DNA from: Bacteroides sp.
GTDB taxonomy: Bacteria > Bacteroidota > Bacteroidia > Bacteroidales > Bacteroidaceae
Length of the DNA: 47,921 bases
Reading direction: 5' to 3'
NCBI GenBank assembly: GCA_019416685.1
Contig: DXWV01000045.1
Location: forward strand, 1,198-49,118
Shown here: piece after piece, positions 25,327-33,229 of the stretch
Layout: each line of letters starts with the position of its first letter
Position numbering within the stretch: position 1 is the first letter of the stretch
The notes under the pieces: model-generated
Databases searched by the model: none
What the model saw: the letters and a program-made list of their open reading frames with translations, nothing else
Told to the model about the DNA's origin: nothing
Made by a program: the position numbers and the translations under genes

Positions 25327-25472
25327 AAGATATTTACGATTAGACAAATTAGAATATTTACGATTGGATGATTGACGATTTACGATTAAAGAGTTACTAA
25401 GTAAATGGTCGACTGTCTGATTAATAAAAGTAATTTTAATCGTAAATCGTCAATCATCCAATCGTAAATCTC
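25327..25472. repeat. Hairpin built from TTTACGATT words before permease A1
   Basis: ATTTACGATTGGATGATTGACGATTTACGATTAAA (about 25357-25389) pairs with its complement at about 25436-25470. It lies in the operon between the GIN-domain gene and permease A1. A short TTTACGATTTTACGATTGG piece in the hlyD leader (40874-40892) belongs to the same family. Confidence 0.75.
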
Positions 25473-25480
25473 TTCATCTT

Positions 25481-26089
25481 TTACTCTCCTGTTTCCAGAT
25501 TCCGCGTATTTACCCCACCAATACCGTCTTTCGTAATTTTAGTAGTTTTGGCATATCCGGATAATGTCATATGTCCCACACCATCAGCATTGGCTATGAG
25601 GTTAATGCAGTTTACATGTACATTCACCTTTCCTACCCCTTCAAGACGGGCACGAAGTACTTTACATTCCAAATCAGCTATATTTATAGAACCGACGCCA
25701 GTCATCTTCAATTCCAGATCTTTCAGTTTTAGTTTCTTCTCACAGCGGAAAGAACCAACACCCTCAACGTCAACGCGAGACAAGTCCGGCGCAGATATAT
25801 AATATTTTAATTTCTTTGAATCGTTATTTTTTTGCTTATAACCAAGTACGAGTTTACCATCCTTTACTGTAACAGCAACCCTCTTTACATACTCTTCGGG
25901 ACCTTCAATGCGTAAAGAGTAATCATCCGATTGAGTAAAAAAGATATCGCCCACGGCCTTCAGGCGAATGGAAGAAAAATCGGCAACTGCTTCATTGCGG
26001 ATAACCTTTTTATTAGACTGTGCCCGTAAAGGAGAAAGAAGAATCCCCAGCATAATTGCGATAGTAAATATGGATAGACTTGTTTTCAT
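25481..26089 (-). CDS. Exported GIN-domain (DUF2807) protein
   Basis: 202 residues. Signal peptide of about 23 (LSIFTIAIMLGILLSPLRAQ). The rest fits the GIN/DUF2807 domain: FSSIRLKAVGDIFFTQSDD, then the repeated short strands SRVDVEGVGSF, ELKMTGVGSI, ARLEGVGKV and ANADGVGHM, a right-handed beta-helix pattern with a G-V-G turn every 19-20 residues. Such proteins are common in Bacteroidetes, exported, and of uncertain role (proposed adhesin-like head). It lies between the ATPase and the permeases, in the same transcript, so a role in envelope stress or pump assembly is possible. Confidence 0.85.
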   Translation of the reverse strand: MKTSLSIFTIAIMLGILLSPLRAQSNKKVIRNEAVADFSSIRLKAVGDIFFTQSDDYSLRIEGPEEYVKRVAVTVKDGKLVLGYKQKNNDSKKLKYYISAPDLSRVDVEGVGSFRCEKKLKLKDLELKMTGVGSINIADLECKVLRARLEGVGKVNVHVNCINLIANADGVGHMTLSGYAKTTKITKDGIGGVNTRNLETGE

Positions 26090-26166
26090 TGTCGTATATG
26101 ATTTCTTTAAGTTATAAAAAGTAAGAATACAGAATAGTTAGTTACGTCTCAATACAATTATAATGC

Positions 26167-26832
26167 TTATTGTACTTGTCTGCCGTCAAAGAAGCGAACC
26201 GTACGGGAAGTTTGTTTAGCTTGTTCTTCATTATGAGTAACCATCACAATGGTGCGTCCGTCTTCTTTGTTGAGACGATGAAGAAGTTCCATCACTTCAG
26301 CTCCCATCTTTGAGTCCAGGTTACCGGTAGGCTCATCCGCAAGAATAATTTCAGGATTACCAATTATAGCACGGGCTACAGCTACCCGCTGGCACTGACC
26401 ACCGGAAAGTTGTGTAGGAAAATGATTCATACGATGGCTCAATCCCACTTTTTCGAGCACTTCCTTTGCCAGACGTTTACGTTCGCTACTGTTGACACGG
26501 CGATAAAGCAGCGGAAGCTCCACATTATCCAGTACATTCAACGAGTTTATCAAATGGAAAGACTGAAAGACAAACCCAAGGGTCTTGTTACGAAAGGCCG
26601 CCAGTTCTTTATCCTTCATCCCTTCTGTATGAGTACCGTTGATCTCAATCGTACCGGTAGATGGTGTATCAAGTAGCCCCATGATATTCAGCAATGTAGA
26701 TTTTCCACACCCGGAAGGTCCCATAATGCTAAGAAACTCACCACGGGCCACGGTCAGATTCACGTTTTCAAGGGCTACCGTTTCAATCTCATTAGTACGA
26801 TAGATTTTGGAAAGAGAAGTCAATGTTATCAT
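26167..26832 (-). CDS. ABC transporter ATPase (MacB/LolD type)
   Basis: 221 residues, a single nucleotide-binding domain. Walker A GPSGCGKST (38-46), Q-loop FVFQSFHLI, signature LSGGQCQRVAVARA (142-155), Walker B IILADEPTG (163-171) and switch His in VMVTHNEEQ. Its length and sequence are those of the MacB/LolD/FtsE group, which drives FtsX-type permeases. First gene of a seven-gene minus-strand unit (ATPase, GIN protein, A1, B1, A2, B2, sensor kinase). The sigma-54-like promoter lies 54-68 bases upstream, so the whole pump is probably switched by the NtrC-type activator. Confidence 0.95.
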   Translation of the reverse strand: MITLTSLSKIYRTNEIETVALENVNLTVARGEFLSIMGPSGCGKSTLLNIMGLLDTPSTGTIEINGTHTEGMKDKELAAFRNKTLGFVFQSFHLINSLNVLDNVELPLLYRRVNSSERKRLAKEVLEKVGLSHRMNHFPTQLSGGQCQRVAVARAIIGNPEIILADEPTGNLDSKMGAEVMELLHRLNKEDGRTIVMVTHNEEQAKQTSRTVRFFDGRQVQ

Positions 26833-26885
26833 AACTTAAGTATTTAATGGTATTAATTATTTCGCATTTTATCGATAAAATATAG

Positions 26886-26900
26886 TCAAATCATGTGCCA
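26886..26900 (-). promoter_or_regulatory. Sigma-54-like promoter of the ABC operon
   Basis: The minus strand reads TGGCACATGATTTGA: perfect -24 TGGCAC, and -12 TTGA as in the tolC promoter. The palindrome starts 45 bases upstream, as at the other two sites. Confidence 0.65.
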
Positions 26901-26944
26901 AAGAGGTAAGACTCTTATTCTCTGAGAATTAATAAAAATCACTA

Positions 26945-26962
26945 TTGTCCGATAATGAACAC
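26945..26962 (-). promoter_or_regulatory. Palindromic activator site, copy B (ABC operon)
   Basis: TTGTCCGATAATGAACAC, 14 of 18 bases as in copy A. A further GAAC half-site lies 19 bases on (26976-26979), the same offset as copy A. Confidence 0.65.
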
Positions 26963-26979
26963 TTTGCCCAAAGGCGAAC

Positions 26980-27397
26980 TATCAATAGATACAAAAACGA
27001 ACACAAAACAGCCTGGTTGTTTTATGACGTTTGTCGTAACAGAGCGTATTTTTAAGATTTCTATCTTACGAGAATGTGGAATTATTGATTGTAAATGGGA
27101 AATATTGGTTACCCTCTACTTACAACAGATATTACACACGCGTTCATTATAAAGCACGTAATATTGCAAAGAAATTCAGATAAGCAATGATCAAAACGCA
27201 AATTAGCGCAAATGCCCACAGATTAGGTGGATATTTGCTATCATTGAATACATTCTTTATAAAAATTCTGTGCTAATCTGTATTTCAACTAAATCATCAT
27301 TTACCAAATACAACATGACTAATATAAATTATAGCTTAAAAGGAATAAGTTTTCCCATAAACTAAAGCCGATATTAAATCATTAATCAAAATATAGA
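26980..27397. other. Divergent intergenic region before the pectate lyase genes
   Basis: About 420 AT-rich bases without a gene. A small inverted repeat ACAGATTAG (27218-27226) / CTAATCTGT (27273-27281) belongs to the word-type repeats common here. No clear TAnnTTTG was found for the lyase gene. This is the left junction of the 13-kb stretch that separates the ABC operon from hlyD. Confidence 0.4.
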
Positions 27398-29212
27398 ATG
27401 AAGAACATTATTCTCAGACAAACCCTCCGGCAAAATGCCCTACTCGGATGTCTTATGTTACTCCCTCTTTCGTCTGTGTACTCACAGGCAAGTACGCAAC
27501 AAATTGCTTTTCCGGGTGCCGAAGGCTGGGGACGCTTCGCAACCGGCGGACGTGCCACAGATCCTGCCATAGGCAGCAAGGTGTATTATGTAACAAGTCT
27601 GGAAGATTATCTTTCGACAGAAGAACCCATTGAAGGAACTCTTCGCTGGGCACTAAGCACAGGAGACGATACCCCGCGAACCATCCTTTTCAAAGTAGGT
27701 GGCACTATCATCCTGAAAGAACGGTTGAAATGTCCCAGACCCAATGTAACCATTGCCGGTCAATCTGCTCCGGGTGGTGGTATCTGTATCTCGGGAGCCA
27801 ATATTTATATTCATAGCAAAAACTTCATTGTGCGCTACATACGCTTCCGTGCCGGTGATTTGTCGGGCAAAAATTACTCCTCACTGGGAATTGAGAATAC
27901 GGAAAACATAATCATCGACCATTGTTCCTTTAGCTGGTCAATGGAAGAAAACGTAACGATGTACGATAATAAATATACCACCATGCAATGGTGTATCCTG
28001 AGTGAACCGCTCTATGTATCGAAACATGATAAAGGCGCACGTGGTTACGGTGCACAATGGGGCGGCGAACATTCTACGTTTCATCACAACCTGTTTGCCC
28101 ACTGTGTAGGCCGTACTCCACTGGTGAATGGTGCCCGTGACAAAGCAACCAGCGGACACGATGCTTTTGTAGACACGGAGATTATCAACAACGTACACTT
28201 CAACTGGGGAAACAAAGGTGCTTTATACGGCGGACAACTGCACTCTATCATTGAAGAAGCCTATTCGCGTACCAATCTTATCAATAATTACTATAAGCCG
28301 GGACCTGCCACCAATACATTCCAGGAACGCTGGTTTGCCGACTGCTCTCATGATGCTGCCAGTGCTACCGGACTGGGAGAATGGTTTATTGACGGAAACT
28401 TATTTGAAACCAATGAATACAAAAACGATAAGAATAAAGGAGATCATTCGCAAGTGAATGCCGACAACTGGATATATGCAGACAGAAGTAACTCAAAGAA
28501 AGCAGTCAATCTGCGTGCCGGTACAACCCTCATTAACGATATAAAGCTAACTACTCCTTCAGCCAGCAGTGATCTCAATATAGAAACGGCAGAGGAGGCA
28601 TATTATAATGTCATCAAACAAGCCGGAGCACAACTACCGAAGCTCGACGAAGTAGATACACGTATCCTTGCCGAAGCAGCGGGAGAATTGACGCCGGTAG
28701 ACAGAGGTGCTATCAAATGGAATAAGACAGAACCGGCTGTCCCTACCGTCAAATTTGTCGGTATGATAAACTCCCAGGAAGATCTGAAACCAGCAGATGC
28801 CGATGCGAACTGGACTCCATGGCCGGACCTTACTCCGAAGAACGGTGAATCGGCCCTTGTAGATACAGATGGTGACGGTATCCCCGACAATTGGGAAGAC
28901 GCCAACGGACTGGATAAAAACAATCCCACAGATGGAGGAGCAATCAGCGCGAATGGTTACTCCAATCTGGAGAATTACCTGAACAACCTGGCAGGAGGAG
29001 GCGGTACTTCTATCGAACGTCCTTTTGCAGCCGACAGTGAAGTGAATGCTATGTATATCACCAGCCTGGCGGGTATACAGGTATACTCATCACATCCACA
29101 GGCTAAGAAAAATGAAATTAATCTGCCAGCATTGCAACCAGGAGTATACATTATCACTTATATCCTGGCCGACGGAAACAGAGAAAATGAGAAAATCATA
29201 GTTACCCAATAA
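27398..29212 (+). CDS. Exported polysaccharide lyase, PL1 family (pectate lyase) a
   Basis: 604 residues. Signal peptide ends near residue 30 (LSSVYSQA). The catalytic parallel beta-helix starts at FPGAEGWGRFATGGR. IIIDHCSFSWSMEE (171-184) carries the PL1 calcium-site region, and GRT-P (Arg 239) corresponds to the catalytic Arg of the RxP motif. Near residue 490 DTDGDGIPDNWEDANGLD is a thrombospondin type 3-like calcium segment. The last 60 residues form a small beta domain resembling a T9SS sorting tail. Such enzymes cleave homogalacturonan by beta-elimination. Faces the SusC/SusD pair and precedes a second PL1 gene, so this is a pectin-use locus. Confidence 0.9.
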   Translation: MKNIILRQTLRQNALLGCLMLLPLSSVYSQASTQQIAFPGAEGWGRFATGGRATDPAIGSKVYYVTSLEDYLSTEEPIEGTLRWALSTGDDTPRTILFKVGGTIILKERLKCPRPNVTIAGQSAPGGGICISGANIYIHSKNFIVRYIRFRAGDLSGKNYSSLGIENTENIIIDHCSFSWSMEENVTMYDNKYTTMQWCILSEPLYVSKHDKGARGYGAQWGGEHSTFHHNLFAHCVGRTPLVNGARDKATSGHDAFVDTEIINNVHFNWGNKGALYGGQLHSIIEEAYSRTNLINNYYKPGPATNTFQERWFADCSHDAASATGLGEWFIDGNLFETNEYKNDKNKGDHSQVNADNWIYADRSNSKKAVNLRAGTTLINDIKLTTPSASSDLNIETAEEAYYNVIKQAGAQLPKLDEVDTRILAEAAGELTPVDRGAIKWNKTEPAVPTVKFVGMINSQEDLKPADADANWTPWPDLTPKNGESALVDTDGDGIPDNWEDANGLDKNNPTDGGAISANGYSNLENYLNNLAGGGGTSIERPFAADSEVNAMYITSLAGIQVYSSHPQAKKNEINLPALQPGVYIITYILADGNRENEKIIVTQ

Positions 29213-29223
29213 CGTCTAAGAAA

Positions 29224-29258
29224 CTGTTTCAATCTTATTATGGACTAAATTGAAACAG
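29224..29258. terminator. Hairpin between the two PL1 genes
   Basis: CTGTTTCAAT (29224-29233) pairs perfectly with ATTGAAACAG (29249-29258). No U-run follows, so it may only weaken transcription or protect mRNA ends. Confidence 0.4.
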
Positions 29259-29285
29259 ACTCTTACTTACTCAATAGATATTAAA

Positions 29286-31058
29286 ATGAAAACCTGTAAA
29301 GTAATCTATTTCCTGCTACTGTTAATATGCCTGCCAACCTCTACCCGGCTGGTTGCACAACAGCTTCCTGCTTTTCCCGGTGCCGAAGGGCATGGTCGTT
29401 ACACAACAGGCGGACGGGGAGGAAACGTCTATCACGTAACGACTCTTGAAGACAGTGAGGCAAAAGGTACATTACGCTACGCTGTAAAGCAGAAAGGAGC
29501 GCGTACCATTGTCTTCGATGTAGCCGGAACAATCTACCTGAAAAGTGATCTGAAAATCTCCAATGACAATATTACTATTGCCGGACAGAGTGCTCCGGGT
29601 CAAGGAATCTGTCTGGCCGATTATCCGGTTATCATCTCGGCCAATGATGTCATCCTCCGTTACCTGCGCTTCCGGGTAGGAACAGCAAGCATAGTTACCG
29701 GTGGAGAACCGGATGGCCTGGGAGGTATGGATAAAAAGAATATCATTGTAGACCATTGTTCGGTCAGCTGGTCTATTGACGAATGCCTGTCTGTATATGG
29801 TTCTGAAAATACAACGGTACAATGGTGTCTTGTCTCCGAAAGCCTGCGCACTTCCGGACATAGTAAAGGGAAACATGGTTATGGCGGTAACTGGGGAGGC
29901 GCCCATGCATCTTATCATCACAACCTGATGGCTCACCACGAAAGCCGCGTACCGCGTCTTGGCCCACGCCCGGGAACTCAGGAACGGGAGTACATGGACC
30001 TGCGCAACAATGTATTCTACAACTGGGCAGGCAACGGATGTTATGGTGGTGAAGGTATGAAAGTGAACATCGTAAACAACTACTATAAACCAGGTCCGGC
30101 AACCCCTCAAAGTGCAGTACGTTACCGTATCGCCAAGATCGGTGTAAGAACTACCGCATACTGTACTAATGCTGACGGCACCCCTAATGTATGGAAGCCA
30201 ATGGAGCATGTATGGGGGCAATTCTACGTAGACGGAAATGTGATAGAGGGTAATACTGCCGTGACTGCCGACAACTGGACGAAGGGTATCTACGAACAGA
30301 TTAACAACAAAGAATGCGACTACACCTTCAATGATCAAATAAAGGCCGAAATGAAACTGGACGTTCCGCTCGAAACGAATGTTATCACCACACATACCGC
30401 CGAACAAGCATTCAAGCAAGTATTGCTCTATGCCGGTTGCTCCAAAGAAAGAGATATTATAGACGAACGCATCGTGAAAGAAACAGAAACCGGAACGGCG
30501 ACTTACAAAGGCAGCGTATCTGCTGATGCCGCCAAAAAGCCCGGTCTTATTGATCTGCCCGCTGACGTAAAGCCTGCCGGAGCTTCCAGTCCCTGGCCGG
30601 AGTTAAGCAACGGTGGAGTTACCGCCGAACAACTGAGAGATACAGATGGTGATGGTATCCCCGATGTATGGGAAGTAGCCAATGGCCTTAACCCGAACAA
30701 TGCCACCGACGGAAAAGCAACGACTTTGAGCCCCGAAGGATACACCAATCTGGAGGTATACCTCAACAGCCTTGTAGCCGATATCACAGAGAAGCAAAAC
30801 GCTGATGGAAGTGGAACCGGTATCGGAAAGGAGTCTGAAGATACAATTACAGTATATGCATCGGGCAATACTGTAATTGTGAACGGACTTTCAGGAAAGA
30901 GCAGTATAGAAGTATATACATATAGCGGCGTAAAGATCCGCCAAATAGCGGTAAATACTGCGGAAACGTCATTCAGTCTGCCTTCAGGAAATTACATTGT
31001 CCGGACAGCAACTGCCCATACTACAAGCGTGAAGAAGATTCTGATTTTGACAGATTGA
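29286..31058 (+). CDS. Exported polysaccharide lyase, PL1 family (pectate lyase) b
   Basis: 590 residues from ATG 29286, chosen because MKTCKVIYFLLLLICLP is a signal peptide. An upstream TTG at 29250 would lengthen it and break into the hairpin. Catalytic helix: FPGAEGHGRYTTGGRGG, IIVDHCSVSWSIDE (calcium site), HHNLMAHHESRVPRLG (catalytic Arg). A DTDGDGIPDVWEVANGLN calcium segment and a C-terminal T9SS-tail-like part (VYTYSGVKIRQI...SFSLPSGNYIVRT) follow. Paralogue of the preceding lyase with the same order of domains. The RVPR motif is complete here, whereas copy a has RTPL, so their substrates or activity may differ. Confidence 0.9.
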   Translation: MKTCKVIYFLLLLICLPTSTRLVAQQLPAFPGAEGHGRYTTGGRGGNVYHVTTLEDSEAKGTLRYAVKQKGARTIVFDVAGTIYLKSDLKISNDNITIAGQSAPGQGICLADYPVIISANDVILRYLRFRVGTASIVTGGEPDGLGGMDKKNIIVDHCSVSWSIDECLSVYGSENTTVQWCLVSESLRTSGHSKGKHGYGGNWGGAHASYHHNLMAHHESRVPRLGPRPGTQEREYMDLRNNVFYNWAGNGCYGGEGMKVNIVNNYYKPGPATPQSAVRYRIAKIGVRTTAYCTNADGTPNVWKPMEHVWGQFYVDGNVIEGNTAVTADNWTKGIYEQINNKECDYTFNDQIKAEMKLDVPLETNVITTHTAEQAFKQVLLYAGCSKERDIIDERIVKETETGTATYKGSVSADAAKKPGLIDLPADVKPAGASSPWPELSNGGVTAEQLRDTDGDGIPDVWEVANGLNPNNATDGKATTLSPEGYTNLEVYLNSLVADITEKQNADGSGTGIGKESEDTITVYASGNTVIVNGLSGKSSIEVYTYSGVKIRQIAVNTAETSFSLPSGNYIVRTATAHTTSVKKILILTD

Positions 31059-31322
31059 CAAATTGTATTTTCTATACCCTTTTTATAACACCATAGCGGA
31101 ACCAACTCCCGGTTGGTGGAATTAAAGACATTACAGGCGCATCAGGAGAATGCAAAGAGTTTGCATTTGATTATTTTTTGCATCAGCACAAAACACGATC
31201 TTCTCCGCAACGATCCTTATGATCAAAAGCAGATAAAGAATAGTTCATTATGCTATTTTCTCCACGGTCATTTCCAGCTGCCTAATAAGTCAAATAAGCA
31301 CATCAAAGGAGCTTCCGAAACC

Positions 31323-31410
31323 CTCCCCGGAGCCGGGCAAATCACTCCCCGGAGCCGAACATGTTGCTCCCCGGAGCCGGGCACACTGCTCCCCGGTGCC
31401 GTACAGATCA
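31323..31410. repeat. Four 22-bp GC-rich tandem units
   Basis: Units start at 31323, 31345, 31367 and 31389. Each begins CTCCCCGG(A/T)GCCG, followed by a variable end. CTCC-CC-GGAG is itself an inverted repeat. The array stands out by GC content in an AT-rich, convergent intergenic region. The stretch 31059-31322 before it holds nothing recognised. Confidence 0.8.
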
Positions 31411-31429
31411 TTTCTCACCAACAAAAGCA

Positions 31430-31472
31430 GGCTTTTCCGGTAAGAATATGCGTATATTCTACCGGAAAAGCC
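31430..31472. terminator. Strong bidirectional hairpin between PL1 b and susD
   Basis: GGCTTTTCCGGT (31430-31441) pairs with ACCGGAAAAGCC (31461-31472), extended by AGAATAT/ATATTCT after one bulged base. Placed between convergent operons. No U-run on either side. Confidence 0.55.
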
Positions 31473-31622
31473 CATTTATCTGCATATTCATGCAGCGTTT
31501 TCATGTAAAGTATTCTCAGATGGAGGGTTTCAACAAAAAGTTTAGTTAGCCGATTTCAGATATTCCTATCCTTTTGCTTCCAAAAAGTCTTCATCTCTAT
31601 CTTTCTCTTTTTACTTCCACCA

Positions 31623-31686
31623 GATAACCTTCTTCCCCACCACTTTATAACCTTACAACTCTATAACCTTATAACTCCATAACCAT
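31623..31686. repeat. TATAACCTT word repeat at the susD 3' side
   Basis: Five near copies of (T)ATAACC(TT) with CTCTATAACCTTATAACTCCATAACC. Only one arm of the usual word-type hairpin is visible. Region 31473-31622 before it has nothing recognised. Confidence 0.5.
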
Positions 31687-31709
31687 CTACCTCCCCATGC
31701 AGAAAGCAC

Positions 31710-33197
31710 TTAACGTGGGTTCTGTACCATATTCGGATTGGCATCTATCTCTGCCTGCGGAATAGGCAATGCTACCCGCAGATCAGACGGAGTAATAACC
31801 GAAGCTCTGGATACGGAAGGTAAATGCCAACCACCGGTACGATTCACCGACAAACCATTTCGCATGGCATCAAAGAAAGCATGCCCCTCTCCTACCAATT
31901 CCTTGCGACGCTCTTTCAGGATACGTTCCAGGCTAAGTTCTGATTCTTTCACCGATTTCACAGGATTGGCACGACTCACAATGGCATTGAGGCAATCCAA
32001 AGAGAATTTCAGATTCTCTGCCCCACCCAACTTAAAGGCAGCTTCGGCAGCATTCAGGTAAACTTCGGAGAGACGGATAATACAGATGTCATTGTCCTGT
32101 GGATTTTCTCCTGTCTTACCGGGATACTTATTCAAATATTTAGGATAGCCGGCAGAACCTTCGGGCAGTATATCTTCCGCCGGTTTTTCGGGCAAGCGAT
32201 TCAACACGTGACGCACATCATCCGGGTCTTCTCCCAACAGATCGAGGAATGCTTTGGTGAGTACAAGGTTATTCCAATCTTTCACATTATCGGCATACAC
32301 CATCGGAGCACCCTCACCTCCCGTTCCGCCATCCGGTTCGGAAAGGGTATAGTAAAACTCAAACAGCGACTCAGAACTGAAGTCTTTTCCCCATACAGTA
32401 GGATATTCTTCGTGTGTGAACAGCTTATACAACCCACCGTTATTTATCACTTCTTTGGCCAATGCAAGCGCTTGCTCATTATTATTCATATAAAGATACA
32501 CGCGCGAAAGCAATGCTTTGACACTCCACACATTGAGATAACCGTCCTTCTTGTCAGTGGAGAGGGCCGAGAGATCCAGTGCCCCCGTCATATCATCTAT
32601 CACCTGCTGATAGCACTCGGCTACGGTGTTACGGGCAGGCTGATGGGTAGGCTGTGTCGTTTTAATCTCGACAGGTACTCCTAAAGAAGCACCATTGTCC
32701 AGTGTATAGGGCATAGCAAACAGGCGGGTAAGATCAAACAAAGCCAGTCCGCGCAAAGCAAGCGCCTCGGCTTTGATGCAGTTGAGGGCAGTGGCATCAT
32801 CCGTCGCCACTGCACCGGATTCAATTCTTTCCAACAGACTATTTGCCTGGTGAATCACACTGTAAGGCTGATTCCATACACGCGTGATGTTCAAGGCATC
32901 ATCTGCTGTAACGTTAAATTCATAATAAGGCGATACACGCTTTCCGGCTCCTTTGCTGATACGTGCCTGAACATCTTCGCCACGGCAGTCGGCATAATAA
33001 AGGTAATTATCACCATAGTAACTGTGCGAAGCAGCAATACGATAGATACCGTTCAGGGCTATTTGTGCCTCTTCGAGTGTACGGATAGCCTCCGGAGTAG
33101 TCACAGAAGTAGACGGATTCAGGTTCAGCCAGTCACCGGAACAGGAAGAACAAAGAAGCGATGTGGCAGCAAATATATATATCAATGTACGTTTCAT
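31710..33197 (-). CDS. SusD/RagB-family surface glycan-binding lipoprotein
   Basis: 495 residues. Signal peptide with lipobox LLCSSC (Cys about 19), so it is an outer-membrane lipoprotein. SusD features: LNLNPSTSVTTPEAIRTLEEA near the start, then ALALRGLALFDLTRLFAMPYT (TPR-like helix region) and near the end RILKERRKELVGEGHAFFDAMRNG, the highly typical SusD C-terminal segment. It forms the lid on its SusC partner and binds pectin oligosaccharides at the surface (inference from the nearby PL1 genes). It lies 32 bases behind susC. Confidence 0.95.
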   Translation of the reverse strand: MKRTLIYIFAATSLLCSSCSGDWLNLNPSTSVTTPEAIRTLEEAQIALNGIYRIAASHSYYGDNYLYYADCRGEDVQARISKGAGKRVSPYYEFNVTADDALNITRVWNQPYSVIHQANSLLERIESGAVATDDATALNCIKAEALALRGLALFDLTRLFAMPYTLDNGASLGVPVEIKTTQPTHQPARNTVAECYQQVIDDMTGALDLSALSTDKKDGYLNVWSVKALLSRVYLYMNNNEQALALAKEVINNGGLYKLFTHEEYPTVWGKDFSSESLFEFYYTLSEPDGGTGGEGAPMVYADNVKDWNNLVLTKAFLDLLGEDPDDVRHVLNRLPEKPAEDILPEGSAGYPKYLNKYPGKTGENPQDNDICIIRLSEVYLNAAEAAFKLGGAENLKFSLDCLNAIVSRANPVKSVKESELSLERILKERRKELVGEGHAFFDAMRNGLSVNRTGGWHLPSVSRASVITPSDLRVALPIPQAEIDANPNMVQNPR

Positions 33198-33229
33198 ATA
33201 TCTGAGTATTATAATATAAATGAGTAAAA

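Noticed and set aside
29472..30419. 315-residue minus-strand ORF over PL1 copy b
   Set aside because: Antisense shadow of a lyase gene with clear catalytic motifs; its sequence is low in Lys and rich in Val/Cys in a way typical of a complementary frame.
31113..31508. 131-residue ORF in the convergent gap
   Set aside because: It runs through the 22-bp array and the hairpin; the protein is just translated repeat (PGAGQITPRSRTCC).
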